In this document: positions 1 to 12,913 of the stretch, piece by piece
Layout: each line of letters starts with the position of its first letter
How positions within the stretch are numbered: position 1 is the first letter of the stretch
From: Alisma plantago-aquatica
Taxonomy: Eukaryota > Streptophyta > Magnoliopsida > Alismatales > Alismataceae
Assembly: GCA_963693085.1 (NCBI GenBank)
Contig: OY856412.1
Span: forward strand, 1,062,970,744-1,063,034,743
Length of the DNA: 64,000 nucleotides
Reading direction: 5' to 3'
Translations under genes and position numbers: made by a program
The notes under the pieces: generated by a model
The model's database searches: none
Told to the model about the DNA's origin: nothing
Seen by the model: only the letters and a program-made list of their open reading frames with translations

Positions 1-661
1 ACAACCCAAGATATCTAAGAAAATCAATCGGCGCATCACTAAGTGAGAAAATTAGCCACTGTAGATAAATGAATCTACCATTGTAATTGATGTGACAACA
101 CAATGGTCAAGATATGGTGTGGTCAAAATTTCTAGGAAGATGTTGATTCACCCACTGGGGAGACATTGTATTTGGTATATATATAAAAACACTATTTAAA
201 TGAGGATATTTTTATTGAAAAATGTGGAATGGAGTTCATGTGAAGGAGGACATCTCGTTGTGCAATGATGAGAGTGTGAAAATGAGGGAATTGTGACTAG
301 AGTTCCATTTGTTGAAACAAATTTGAGTAATGAGGAATGGTTTGGGAAAGATAAGTGATATATTAGTGAAACCATAAGGGAAGGGACATGACCTCAAATA
401 TTTTTGAACAATAATTGTAGAATAAAAAATGGTGTCAAGTTGAGAATTATACCACAAGAGTTCTCCATTCTATAAAGTGTGGATAAAATTATTGATCTAA
501 CACCCATTGTGTTGTAATATATATACACCCATCTCAATAAAATCCTACAATATACCTTGAAATATAAATAAAGTATAAATCTTTATCTTGTGGACATAGT
601 CAATTTAAAATCATTACCTTTGACCTACTTGCATAAATGGAATGATTTACCCAAAATATAT
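1..661. other. No recognisable feature, left flank
   Basis: AT-rich DNA without a supportable gene or RNA. Short open frames here have no recognisable motif. It is the left flank of the LINE-1 insertion, and the stretch just before it is the left target site. Confidence 0.6.
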
Positions 662-677
662 GATGTACTATATTTTC
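662..677. repeat. LINE-1 target site duplication, left copy
   Basis: The 16-bp string GATGTACTATATTTTC occurs here and again, identically, at 6334-6349. The bases on both outer sides differ, so the duplication is exactly 16 bp. This fixes both ends of the LINE between them and is typical of target-primed reverse transcription. Confidence 0.93.
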
Positions 678-702
678 TTTTTGCAAACGAACAAAAACAG
701 TA

Positions 703-1342
703 TTAACTTGCAGTCAGATTACAGAGCAGAACATCTGGCAAATGCCAAGGAGGTTTGAAAATGAAGTCTTCTGCCATGCCGTTAGACATGACATTCTTAG
801 CTACAACATCCGCTACTAAGGTATACTTCCTAGGAAGGTGTTGAAAAGAAAAGGTGGATAACTGGTCTTTCGACCATTGCCTGAGAAAGGGTTTCAGGCT
901 GGGCGGCGCCTCCTCCATGTTCTTGAAGACGGCGATGCCGAATGCGGAGTCGGATAGGATCAGAGGTCTCGAAAGACCATCCAACCGACAAGTGTTTACA
1001 GCATGCAAGATGGCTTTGATTTCTGCCTCGACCGCACTTGAAGCATAACCTGGGGCGCCTAAACCTCGCACAAGGACCCCTGCTCTGTTTGTTATGTAAA
1101 ACGCCTGTGGCACACTGGAGAGAGTTGCTATTGAAGGATGCGTCGACGAAGACCAGGAAGTCCCTATCAGCCAGAGAGATCGAGGGCTCGGCAACGGGGC
1201 AGTGAATGCGAGTGAGTTGCGGGAGATTCACAATAGAGCTCGCCCGCTCTTTAATGAACTTAATCTGGACCTGCATGGGAGTAGTTTTGAGTGAATGGGC
1301 GTATTCATTTCTAACCCTCCATAGATGCCAACACGCAACAGC
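703..1342 (-). pseudogene. LINE-1 ORF2 C-terminal part: plant-type RNase H, frameshifted
   Basis: An RNase H domain that would degrade the RNA of the RNA-DNA hybrid. It begins in the ORF2 frame with FLVFVDASF (first catalytic Asp). Around 1095-1115 the reading moves to another frame: the first frame reads ATGVLHNK while the other gives AFYITNRAGVLVRG, the expected continuation. The second frame carries SSAVEAEIKAIL (Glu), PLILSDSAF (Asp) and YTLVADVVAK (last Asp), then ends at 703, about 20 nt before the A tail. All four acidic residues are present, so only the frameshift and the upstream TAG inactivate it. RNase H at the LINE C-terminus is a known feature of some plant L1 lineages. Confidence 0.85.
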
Positions 1343-3862
1343 CTAAATGGGGTTATTGCTAGCAGAGGAGATGATATGTGAGGACCATGAAGCAACGTCC
1401 ATGCTAAAGAAGTTGTTGTTGACGTCTAGACCTTCCCAAACAACCTTTCTGTAACGGCAATCACGTAGACAATAAAGGATGGTCTCGTCAGCCTCATTAC
1501 ACTGGGGACAAAGGTTGGTCGTGTCCATGTGTCTCCTGCTCTTCTCCACATTCGTGAGCAGAGCATTGTGCATAAAGAGCCAGAGGAACAACTTGATACG
1601 ATTAGGGAGCTTGGACTTCCATAGGATAGTCCAGTTGCCGTTGCAGGTGGTTTCCTTCTGTCGCCTGGTCCAGGCATATGCGGATGTTGAAGAGAATTTC
1701 CCTAGGGGGTCCTCGTTCCAAGCCCAACTATCAGGACCCGCTAGCGGGGCAGGAGGAGGGATGCTTTGAATCTGCGCCCAAGTATCCAGAGGAAGGAAGT
1801 TTCGAATAAAGTCCCAATCCCATGATCCATCAATGGAAACCATGGATTCAGCCTTGAGGTCGCTAATGACATCAGGAATGTTCTGAGCAGGGTGAGAAAC
1901 CACCAGACTTGTCTTGCTGAACCAAGCGTCAGCCCACACATTGGTGTCAGCACCATCGTTAACAATTCTTCTGCAGTTAGCCTTCACGGCGTCAATGGTG
2001 GATCGGATAAACGACCAAGCATGTGAGTAGGACCCCGATTTGGGCACTCCTTTGGGGCAGTACTTGTTTCGCACGACTTGGACCCAAGGCTTACCAGGAC
2101 ACGTCAGAAACAACCAGGTGTTCTTCATCATAAGGGCAACATTCTGGTCAGCTGCGTCGCGGATGCCAAGGCCACCATTATCCTTGCAGGAGGTCATTTT
2201 CTTCCACGAGACTAATGACATCTTGCATTGCTCATTAGTTCCTTGCCAGATGAATCTCTGTATATGCTGATTAAGAGCATCGCATACACCCTGTGGGAGG
2301 CACACCGTTTGCATGGTGTAGGTGGGAATAGATTGTAGAGAGGACTTTGCCAGTGAAACATGACCGACTAGGGATAGGTGCCGCTGAGTCCATCCGTTCA
2401 TCTTTGCTTTAACAGAATCAATAATAGAGGTGTGTGTGGCCTTATTTATTCTTTTATGGAGAATGGGCACCCCAAGGTACCTGCCCAAATCTTCAGATGA
2501 AGAGATGTGTAGGCATCGACCGATATGATTTCTGATCGCCATCGGGGTGTTTGTAGAAAAGAAGCACTTCGATTTACCGGTGGAGATTTCTTGTCCACAA
2601 GCTGCTGAGAAATCCTGAAGGATGCGATTGATGCAGCGAGCTTTCTTCACAGAGGCTTCAGCAAGCAGGATGATGTCGTCGGCAAAAAAAGCGTGAGAGA
2701 CAGGCGGCCCATTCCTGCACATAACTAATGGTTTCCAATCGCCGCAGTCGACTGCCATAGAGATGGCCTGGTGAAAGCGCTCCATGCATAGTACGAAGAT
2801 GTAAGGTCTGAGAGGATCTCCCTGTCGAACACCCCGGAGGGCCTTGATGGGAGGAAGAGGAGAACCATTCCAGAGAATAGAAGTATGTCTGAAGGTGATG
2901 ATGTTCATAGTGAGCTTCACAATGTTATCCGGAAGACCGACTCTAGTGAGTGTGTCCTCGATGAATGACCAACTCATTTTGTCGAACGCCTTGGAGAGAT
3001 CAAGTTTTATAGCCATCCAACGCTTTTTCCCTTTCTGAGTGCGCATGGAATGGATTGCCTCCTGAACAAGAAGAATGTTGTCTGTGATTCTCCGCCCCGG
3101 AATGAAGCTAGACTGAGTTGGAGCAATGCAGTTGTTGAGAAGAGGTTCAATGCGTTCAATAATGACCTTGGAAATCACCTTCAGGCAGGTGTTGCTGAGC
3201 GAGATAGGGCGCAGGTCACTGCAAGACTCAACATTAGTAGATTTCGGGATGAGCACCATATGAGCATTAGCCATATTAGGTTCCACAGATGCAGTGACAA
3301 AGGCTGATCGAACTGTAGAGATCACCGAAGGACCAACTCGCGCCCAATTTGTTTGGAGAAAGTCAGTGTGCACGCCGTCAGGGCCAGCAGCCTTCAGGGG
3401 GTTCATTTTGAACAAAACATCTCTGATCTCGGATGCAGAAGGAAGAGAGGCGAGCGTAGAAAAGACGGCTCCATGGACGCCTGGAAAAGTGCCCACATAC
3501 TCAGCATGTTGATGAGTTGTGCTCGACAGAGAAGCAAGCAGGCAGGTGAAGTGCGAATGGACAAGCAGCTTGAGTTCCTCCTCATCAGTAACCCAACCAC
3601 CGGACGGATGCTTGAGTTTACTGATCAAGTTGTGCTGACGCCTTGCTTTGACGATGGAATTTAAAAATTTCGTATTGCTGTCGCCAAGCTGTAGCCAGTC
3701 GATATGAGATTTTTGCCTCCAGTTCGCCTCCTCCTTCATGAGGATATTTTGAAGCTGTTCCTGGAGGGCAACACATCTGAGTTCGTTAGAAACATAATTA
3801 GCGAGAGGAAGAGTAACCTGCAAGCAATCTAGCTGCCTGAGGATGTTATTCTTTTACCTATG
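1343..3862 (-). pseudogene. LINE-1 ORF2 middle part: reverse transcriptase and zf-RVT
   Basis: Same frame as the endonuclease after the linker stops; the uninterrupted stretch of 826 codons starts at 3823. RT motifs occur in order: KAAGPDG, DLRPISLSNTCLKVISKVI, IKLDLSKAFDKMSW (first catalytic Asp), GVRQGDPL, and FFADDIILL with the catalytic DD at 2675-2680, then LGRYLGVPI. Near the C-terminus comes a zf-RVT domain (WKSKLPNRIKLFLW ... CPQCNEADETILYCLRDC). The polymerase residues look intact. The frame closes at TAG 1343-1345 inside the linker to RNase H; the next codons (AVACWHLWRVRNEYAH) continue normally, so the TAG is a simple nonsense change. Confidence 0.9.
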
Positions 3863-4714
3863 TTAGTTCCGAGACATCTGAGTTTCCCAAGCCAGAATCT
3901 CCGGCGAGAACAGGCTAAGGGCCTCCGAGAAGGGAAGAGAATTATCCCAAAGCGCATCAATTTGGTTGTGAAAATCAGCTTGAAGGTGCCAGCTAGATTT
4001 CGTTCTGAAGATGCCCTTCCGGCCTTTGTTCCTGGGTAGACTGGACACCAGGAGCGCATTGTGATCAGATATGAAGCGTGGGAGAACAGTCACTGTGGTG
4101 GTGGAATTAGAATCGAGCCAGGCTACATTGGCGAGTAGTCTATCTAAATGCTCAAACAACCTGCCCCTATGGAAAGTAAACCACTGTCCCACAGAAGGGA
4201 CTTCAGCCAGACCGGAAGAAAGAAGCATATCATTGAATGTCGAACAGGCCGAGTGATCGAAGAAGCGGCTTCCCACCTTCTCGCTCGCAGAGATCATAGA
4301 GTTGAAGTCTCCGATAACAGACCAGTCCCCAATAATCGTGCTAGCTATATTAGTAAGATGCTTCCATAGCAGCTTTCGGGTGGACGAATTAGGACTACCG
4401 TAGATGAAGGTCACAAACGACCCGTTGGCTCGGCAGTGGATAAATTGCCTGTGATTTAACAAGATTTCCATGGATGTTACAGATTGATCCCAAAGAATCC
4501 AAATGCCACCCGAGAAGCCAATGGCCTCCACGCGATGTGACGAAGGGAATCCCAGAGACTTGATAATGGTGTCTGCTCTTACTCCGCTACACCTAGGTTC
4601 GGCGATGGCAACAAGGTGAAGCTTGAATTTCCTCTTGAGATAGCGAATAAATTGAATTTTCTTGTCGGAGAAAGCTCCTTGTATATTCCAGAATACGTAG
4701 TTCATTAATAACAA
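3863..4714 (-). pseudogene. LINE-1 ORF2 N-terminal part: AP-type endonuclease
   Basis: The endonuclease nicks target DNA to start reverse transcription. Motifs appear in family order: VFWNIQG (Asn), AIAEPRCSG (Glu), VIGDFNSMI (Asp/Asn), LFEHLDRLLAN and FISDHNALLV (the SDH triad), all with catalytic residues intact. The frame opens at TTG 4714, but the ATG at 4705 just before NYVFWN is the likelier start, about 16 nt after the ORF1 stop. The domain ends at TAA 3863, and another in-frame TAA lies three codons further, so the link to the reverse transcriptase is broken. Reading another frame across 3830-3870 gives NIGKR, so one or two small indels probably caused this. Confidence 0.88.
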
Positions 4715-4720
4715 GAGGGA

Positions 4721-6310
4721 TTAAGTGACAATGGTCTGGTCATTTGAAGGACCAGGGTCGTCTTCTTCAATTGCATGAATCTCATTGTTAGTCACATCAG
4801 ATGAAGGACTGGGAGCGGGAGGGCTGAACAGCCGTATGGATTCAGCCACCTTCACACTCTCAGTTGCTTCACGAGCCTTTCCCTTATTACGGACTCTGTC
4901 GGGGCTATTGGGCGTCGTCTGGTAGACGATACGCCTGTTCCTTAGAAGCACGCCACGTCGTGAAGTGCCTGCTCCGCCTTCAGGATCGGAAGAAGCTCCA
5001 AAGTGGAATTGGAAGGAGGGGTCCTCAGACCCTTGCTCCCTCCTGATGGTAGTGTCGTCACCGGTTAGGCGCACAGTCGTGTCCAAAGGACGGGAGGTGG
5101 GATTGGTCTCCAAGTTTTTATTTGAGGCAGTCGATTGAACAGCCCCTGAAGTCTTCTTCTGATTCCTTCTATTGGTCACGGTTTGCCACTCGCCTTCCGA
5201 CCCATCGCCAGAGGCAGGTTGGGTGGGTGAAGGTGCTTTCTCTTGAGGCGGGTTCGTCTCTGGCTGGTTGCGAGGCGGACGCCTCTCATGTTTCTTCGCG
5301 TGCATCGCAACCGAGTAGGGAACAACAAGTGCCGGAGCAGCCTGCGTCGCTGGTGCAACCACCACTGATTGGGGACAGCGACCTTCATCATGCCCTATGC
5401 GCCCGCAACGGAAGCAAAGTGACGGTAGGTTCTCATACTCGATCTTGAAGATCTCTCCATTACTGAACATGACAGGGAGCAGGGGTAGCCTGGTATCAAC
5501 CTCCGTGGCTATTCTCGCAAATTTACCTCTGTTTCCTTGTGCTGTAGTGGAGTCGATTTTGATCATCTTCCCCACTAGATTACCGATCCCAGCAAGGAGC
5601 TCGGTCTAATATAGGTGCACCGGTAGCTCCGGGATTCTGATCCAAACCACTAGCTTGCTTGGTATGGGGTCAGAGGGACAAAAGTGAGGGGACCAGGTTT
5701 GGACAGATAGATAATTTTCGAACAAGGTCCATGGACCTCCCGTCAAGATCTTCACATAATCGTCGTTGGAGAAGAGTTGCACCACGTAGTATCCGTTCTC
5801 GAGGTCGATGATGCGGAACCTATCATGGATCCCCCACAGAATAGTGATGTGATTGACAAGAGCTTGAAATCCAATATTCATACCGATAGCCTTGATCATG
5901 ACTGCGTATTTCCAGGGTTCCAAGAGAGGGGGAACAACTTCCTCTCTAATGGATATAGCCGGAATAGTGCCGCTCCTATCGAAGACCAGATCTGATGCTA
6001 TTAATAGATCAGGGCGGATGACAGGGTAGTTATCAGGCTGTCGTTGACCCACCACAGACTCTTTGAATGACTTCCTTCCCTGCTGCGCCACCAAGCCGTC
6101 GTCCGGGATAGTTTGAAGTTCAACATCTTCCGTCATGCATGCAACATCCTCGTGATCCTCTGGGTTGATTGCCTCCGACATATAGTTGTGATCACCACCA
6201 GACTCTGCCGATGCACCAAAGACACCTTCTGGCGGAGGACGAGCATGGCCAAAACCACCCCGACCTCCATGAATCCCCGATCGCCCAGAGCCGCTGTCGC
6301 TGCCTCTCAT
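4721..6310 (-). pseudogene. LINE-1 ORF1, gag-like nucleic-acid-binding protein, one in-frame stop
   Basis: ORF1 of a plant LINE, expected to coat the element RNA. The start is the ATG at 6308-6310, followed by a Gly/Arg-rich leader. A DUF4283-type core follows, ending in the ...GPWTLFENYL... stretch and VVWIRIPELPVHLY. An in-frame TAG at 5606-5608 then stops the frame after 234 residues. The same frame continues without any shift into TELLAGIGNLVGK and a CCHC zinc knuckle (CFRCGRIGHDEGRC, about 5375-5416), then a low-complexity Ser/Pro/Gln tail to the TAA at 4721. Because the frame is kept, the TAG looks like a single point mutation (CAG or TAC/TAT codon). The TAG is followed by ACC, not a known readthrough context. 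No gene symbol applies. Confidence 0.87.
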
Positions 6311-6333
6311 AACCCTAGTCGGATTTTTGAGAC

Positions 6334-6349
6334 GATGTACTATATTTTC
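6334..6349. repeat. LINE-1 target site duplication, right copy
   Basis: GATGTACTATATTTTC, identical to 662-677. Confidence 0.93.
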
Positions 6350-8585
6350 AAATTATGTATTTATCATATCTTTTATCCTTCTCATGACCTCATTGAGTAT
6401 TTTGCAAATACTTCCATGCAATATTATTTAACATATTTTGTATCATAAGAACCATTGTTCTCTTAGACAAACAATCAATCATGAACTCACTTATTTTAAG
6501 AGATTGATTATATCCACATTTGATTATTTTTGTGATAACAAAGACATTTATCTAAGCAATGAGTTACATTTTCTCCAGTTTCTTGTATTGGTTGATGAAA
6601 ATGACATCTTCCATGTCATCACATTTGGTATCACTGATATTGAGACGAAAACTGTACCAAAGAAAATTATAATATGTAAACACATTATGAGACTCTTAAT
6701 TTTATCAACTTTATTTTTCTAAAGTATAATATCAAAATAAATGTGGTTGACATATTATTTTTTGAAGGAAGTGAGTATGTGGTGGTGAATAGAGCAAGAA
6801 CATTACATGTAGTTGTGTGATCTTCTGTTATTGTATGAGTGTATTAATTGATTAAATGTTTGAAATATAGTGTTATTAATATTCGTGATTAGTTACATGT
6901 ATGGTTCTTAATTATTAATATTATTCATAAGAAGTACCTATTCTACAAAAATTTCTATAGGTACTATATGTGAGTAGTTACTAGACATGTAATATCCATG
7001 AGGTGGATTCATGGGAACTTCCCAAGGATGACTGCCAAATCTTCAAGCACCCCCTCAATATATCCATAGTGTTTCCTTAACACAATGAACTATCTGACTC
7101 ATATTTGGTACTAGGTATACCCTTCTATGAGCTATAACTAGAGAAGTAGGAAGAAGCAAACATGAAACTTGTACAGGGAAGTTTCCAAGCAATCAAACCA
7201 TTTGACATTGTGTGTTCTTATTTCCCTTGAGGTGTACAAAGAGTTTGTGGCATATGAGTTCTTGGGACTTTGGGCATGCTTAGTTGTCTAAATTTTTCAA
7301 GATTTAAAATTTCTTACTTTGGGATTCTAAGAATCATGCTTGTTGATGTTTTATCATCGGTGTGGTGGATTTGGTGATACACATATTTTGAGAATTTATG
7401 TTTTGTTTGGTAGATTTTGTTGTAGAGTTTGTTTTTATAAATTACAACTAGGAATATATATTTGGCTAGGTAATACTAGATTTTTCTAGGTTTGAGTCCA
7501 TACTTCTTTTATAATATATGTTAAATATGGAAAAGAAGAAAAAACTGTAAAGTCTAAACAAATTCAAACCTACATAACCAAGCTGCGATTCAAGCTGAAT
7601 TTAGGTCACCTCACATAGCATAGAAAAACTATAGTAATGTGCATAGATACATATGTATGCATTTCTATGAAACTCTCACTAAAGATAATTTAAATATAAT
7701 GCAAGTTGGCAATTTTCAATGCAACTAGATAGTTCTTATCATGGACATCTATTAATAAGACCAATTTAAAAGTGATCGTATATTTTTTTTCAAATTAAAT
7801 TCCAATAACACAACGAAACATCAAAGTTTACTCTATTTATACATTACTTAACCATGATAATTAAATATCCTCAACAAATCTATATAATATATACTACTAA
7901 ATTGATCATACCAACTACACTGTAGATGTCAACCGAACCACACAAGTATATTCTGATGCATTCATCTCTTACATAACATGACATATATGATTTTATCTAT
8001 TTTTAACTTTTTGGAAAAATATTTTACATGAAACAAAAGAAAGCCAAGCAACACAAGACCTAGACTAGTAAATAAACCCATTGTATAGTATGTTGCGTGT
8101 GGTAGACACACATTTCAATTGTGAAGACCATATATTAAATAAAATATCTGAAGAAAGTATCTCATAAAGACATAAAATAGAGTTCTATTCAACAAACTTC
8201 AAAATAAATGTCCATTTCATGTTCCAAAATCATCTTGAGTATCCTGTTGATATTATTCCCTTCAGCAGAATGAATAACACATATAACTTCCTTGCACCAT
8301 CAACCCTTCCAAGGGTCCAAGTTCATATTTCCAAAGTCCTTTTTTCTCATACAAATCTAGAATCCTCCCTTCAATTTGTAGTCCATCTAGATATGACCAT
8401 TGCAATATACAAATAGAATAAGGGAAAAATAAATTGAAATGTCAGCAAAAATCTACAAACATAATTTTAAATTTCTCTAATTGTATCATGAAATTTTACT
8501 AGGAAACACGATAATAATGCATGTGTATAAAAATACTATTAATGGTGTCAACAAATAGTTGTTGAAGTTGGTTTTAGGACAAAAT
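6350..8585. other. No recognisable feature, AT-rich spacer
   Basis: About 2.2 kb between LINE-1 and the first LTR of element A. The longest open frame (6438-6722, 94 codons, plus strand) has no motif I recognise and no matching context. I see no tRNA-like, LTR-like or LINE-like signal. The last five bases, AAAAT, are the likely left target site of element A. Confidence 0.5.
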
Positions 8586-11130
8586 TGTTATGACCTAGTT
8601 TCATCTTAGCATCTAATTAAGGTTTGCTTGGATGATTATATGAATAATTAGATTGATCATCACTTAAACCTGATTCATGATGGTAGCTCAAATATGATGT
8701 TTTTAACCTAATGAGAAACTCAAGGTGTGTTGTTATTTTGAATAATTAGTACTATTTCTCACCATAGTCATGTTGAGCACCATGGTCATGGTTTGGAGTG
8801 CATAGTGATCATGTTGGAGTGGAACGAGAGAGGTGAGAAAAGGGACAATGAAATTTGAAGTTTGAGGCTTAGGTAGAATAGCCATGGTGGGCACCACATA
8901 TGTGTAGACTTGATGGTGGCAAGGGTATACTAGGCCACACAGTTGTGTTGGAGGAGTAGAAGTGTTGACATTTTGTTGAACACAAGCTTGATGGAGCCTT
9001 GCAACCACAAGCATGGTAGGTTGCACAGACGTTTTGTGTACTTATTGGAATGACTTTTTTTCTAAGCTTTTCTCTGATTTCTTCAACTCTCTAAATTTGA
9101 CTTTAATGCAACAACCATTCCTTGGCACCACGACCGTGTTGGAGCTCTTTTAGATCATTTTTGTCTTTGATTGGCCATGTACTATAGTGTAGTAGTGTAG
9201 TTTCCAATTTTTAACTATTTATTGGTAACTCAGAAGGACGTAAATTTTTAATAAAATCTCTAAAACTTCTTTAAAAACAATTTGATAATTTTTTATAAAT
9301 TTTGGTGGAGTTTTGACCTATTCAGTAGATGTTTGTTAGTAATTTTTATGATAGAAAATTCTTCTGAAATAAAAAAAATAGTAAGGTTAATTTGCAAATG
9401 TACGAAGCACCTTAATTTCTCTATATGATAACCTAACACAATAGTACCTCCCATATTTCATGATACATTCCATAGAAATGAAATCCTAATGAGAGAGGGA
9501 AAGTTAGGGTTTGGATGGAGAAAGAGGCGAAGATGCTAATCTAGGGTTTTCTCTTCCTAGATTTGGTGAAATCAAGTAAGTTTGGCATCTTTAGATAGTT
9601 TTTCTTAGTTATTATACTCTCAAATGGATAGATTTACTCCTTCCTATTATTTTATAAAAATTATATCAAGTCACCAACTTTTATCAATCTTTCTCTACAA
9701 TTCTTGTAGGGTATTTGAGCTAGGAGGAAGAAGAAAATGGTGAATTGCTTGAGGTTTGATACAAGGTCAATATTTTAGGTGTTGGACTAAGAAATTAATG
9801 ATATTTTGAAGATTGGGTGAGTTGGTACTTCCATTTAACATTAGATTGCACTAAAGTGCATTAAAAAAACTATAACCTTTAGTTTTTTCATATGCGACAA
9901 CATAACCTAATATTTTTTTAGTTCTAGCTTGTATAAGATGATTTAGAAATAGATTATTTCCAAATGTGATGAATCTTAGATGATATAATAAAACTAGACA
10001 TTGATTCAAATCATCTACAACACAAATCCTAAAGTTTGTGCTAAAGTTAGAAAAAATACCAAAATCTAGGTTTCTGGATCATATGTGAGTTTACAATAAA
10101 TTGTTGATCCGAAACTTCTTATATATAATTCAAACTTTTATCGGAATGTTTAGTATAGAATATCCAACTATTAGTTAGTAATTTAACTTAAACTATCATT
10201 GTTTTCTTGATCTCACTAAAGAGGGTGAAAGCTTATATGGGTGATAACTTCAGAGTTTGTGAATAGGCAAAATGGAAGTTACTGAAATTGATTCATCTAA
10301 AGATTTTCATTTTACTAATTCAGTCTATTCTTGATATAAGATATTTTAATGAATGGTGTGTAAGCTCCAATGTAGTTTCACACATGGGTATCATATACAT
10401 GTATAGTTGTATGTGATCTAATAGAACCAACATCGTTACCATTGAAAATTCATGATGTAATAAATTTTTATGTAAGTCATGTTATATGTGAATGAGGCAA
10501 ATGAAACCCTACCAATACGACATTCAATATATCAAGTATTTTCATTTTATTATTTCTTAGTATGAGAAGTGGAATAGCTCAATATTCTTAATTTACATTT
10601 TAGATTACAGATAAGCTATGAAACAAATTCATTAAAATCTTAAGCTAGAAAATTATGATTACATGTTTGAACTTTGAATTTAAAGAGTGAATTAGACATT
10701 AGATGTCTGGAATACTTTAGAAACATTAAAAGGAGGTATGTTCTATGAGGAGGAAATGTGTTATCGATTGGAGGATTAGTCTAGATTGAGTTAGCATGGA
10801 CTGTACTAGATCAGGGTGCATGGATCTAGGCTAGTGAGGGAAGAATCCTAATTATATAGTGGTACCCAACACCAACAAGAAATGTTGGTGGAACTTGCGT
10901 TACTAGTCAGTATTCATCTTTGGTAGGACTCTTAATATATAATTGTGTTGTAGATCAGAGGTCATCTTTGGTAGGACCATTGATGCACAATAAGCACGAG
11001 TGATTTGATTCTCTGTCGAGTAACTAGGTTTACATCAAGAGTGTAAATATTCAACCTCTCCCATGAGCCATTGAGAGCCAGACAAGGTGAGACCCATTGT
11101 AGATGGGGTCGTGTGAGATTACAGACTTAG
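8586..11130 (+). repeat. Element A LTR1, left arm
   Basis: Starts with TGTTATGACCTAGTTTCATC and matches 39322 onward and 51335 onward throughout. Shared landmarks are AGGCTTAGGTAGAA near 8867, GTTAGGGTTTGGATGGAGAAAG near 9507 and GGAGGATTAGTCTAGATTGAG near 10770. It is cut at 11130 by element B and resumes at 30112. It contains no coding region. TSD base calls CTTAG are at 11126-11130. Confidence 0.85.
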
Positions 11131-12913
11131 TGTGATGACCCAAAATTTGAGTGTTTTGATACCCAATTAAGTATTTGTATGACAAACCTATAGGAAATAG
11201 AGATTGATGATTTATGAAGTTTTATACATTCAAATTTTACAAGTTCATTTTTTATTAATAATTTTAGAGGATAATTGATGTCTATCTTAGGTCCACATCT
11301 TTATATATGAACCACTTTAGAGTACTTATGACTTCATGTATGAATTAGAGTATACATGAATCTAGATGGTTGACTTATGAGTATTGGGATACATAACGAC
11401 TGAGATAATGAGAGTGTACGTGTTTCCTCAAGGTTTGGTGATTAATGTGGATTATGCAAGTTATGGAATGAGATTAACTGAGGGATTGAATTGAGAAGTT
11501 AACCAATGTGTGTTTGGTCTTAAAAGTGGTAAGAATCTACATTTAGAGTATTGGATCTATGTTCAAAATTTTGAATGATTCATAGCTTCCTACTATATAG
11601 TATTAGAGGTTTAAAGTGGAACAAATGATTTGGATATAAGCAATTAATATGTATTTTTGGAATATTGTATGAGTTTGTTTTTGATTCTCAATAACATGCC
11701 ACACATTAACTTAATTTAGGTTGTGTGGCCTATTGTAGGTACATATATGAATATAGAATTTTTGGCCCTAAGATGATATTCATGTGGTTCGTGTATCATT
11801 TCTCACCTCCGAAATGAGTGGAGTTATTAGAGATAAGTGATTGGCAGCTTGGTAGTCTGAATCCTTGGAAGCTAACATTGTTTGACCAATCAAGCACATC
11901 CGCAGTTGACGGATCTTATCAACTTCTTGCATATCATGGCCAATATAAGAGTGGGGAGGCAGATCGGCTCCACCAATCCCCACCTCCATCTTTGTTCTGA
12001 GTAGTCAACTAGAGTTCACAGACTAGTGAGGGCTAGCTCCACAAACACAGTATCATATGAACCTTGGGGTAGTCTATCACACATACCCACCACCTATGAA
12101 GACCCATCTTGAGTTCAGAAGGAGGCTGAGTAGATTTCCAATTTGAGTTAAGCACACACTATAGTAGTGGCTTTCTGGTCGGCTGCCACTTCTATGCTGA
12201 TATAAGGAAACCCCATGATGGGTAAGGATTTTCGGTTGCAAGGAGGCAAAAGGTGACAAGGATAGCATGATGGGTGTTGGCGACACCTAGTAGTATTCAT
12301 CAGAGACTTATAGAAGCACAAAAACAGAACTAGGAAGCTGCAAGTTATGCCTTTCTCAACATCGAGGGCCCATCTCTAGGAAGAAAGTACTTCTCTGCTA
12401 CCAAGGTTGTCATTCCTCTATTTACGGTGATAGGCTCCTAGAGAAATTGAGGCAGCAGGTGATGTGTCTAGAGAGGTTCCAGAGGAGGATCAAGGACTGA
12501 ATATTTTAGAGGGACGTTTTGCAGTCACCATAATACTGGATGTGGCCTTCACAACAACAACACGCTGGTAGGGAACAACATTTATGTATAGCAGGAAGTG
12601 CCCAATAGATCACAAGAGAGGGACATCTCTCACTATCCCAGGGATTCAGGTAGCCTCGTTGGATCGGAGGCTGCTACCAAGGTTCCCTTCAGCGCCGTGA
12701 ACATATCGGAGGGACATATATCATTTTGTGTTCCTTTTCACCCACTCACTAGTGCGCCAGATTTCTTCTGTGTGGCGGAACTATAGGTTGCTCGTGGAAG
12801 CCTGGTTGAGGATGCAGGTGAGAGGGAGAACGAATGGGAAATGCGGTAGACCATGCCTAGTATGATAGACCATCTAGTCCAGACTAGACAAGCTACTGAG
12901 CCGAATACCTTAT
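11131..12913 (+). repeat. Element B 5' LTR, left arm
   Basis: Matches 26809 to about 28600 of the 3' LTR. Shared landmarks include TCACCTC(T/C)GAAATGAGTGGAG near 11803 and 27478, and GATGGGTAAGG near 12217 and 27902. The arm ends with CTTAT, the target site of C. Short open frames in it are not conserved between the LTR copies. Confidence 0.85.

Larger units (their letters stand above)
678..6333 (-). mobile_element. LINE-1: nearly full-length plant L1-type retrotransposon
   Basis: A 5656-bp non-LTR element on the minus strand with gag-like ORF1 followed by an ORF2 carrying endonuclease, reverse transcriptase, zf-RVT and RNase H. A 16-bp perfect target duplication flanks it. The 5' UTR is only about 23 nt before the ORF1 start at 6310, so slight 5' truncation is possible. 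The 3' end has a very short A tail, seen as TTTTT at 678-682 on the plus strand. Few lesions and a perfect TSD suggest a fairly young insertion, but the element cannot code for intact proteins. It is clearly richer in GC than its surroundings. Confidence 0.93.

Noticed and set aside
6438..6722. 94-codon open frame between LINE-1 and element A
   Set aside because: No recognisable domain, no partner sequence and low-complexity AT-rich composition. It could be a decayed exon, but the sequence does not support a call.
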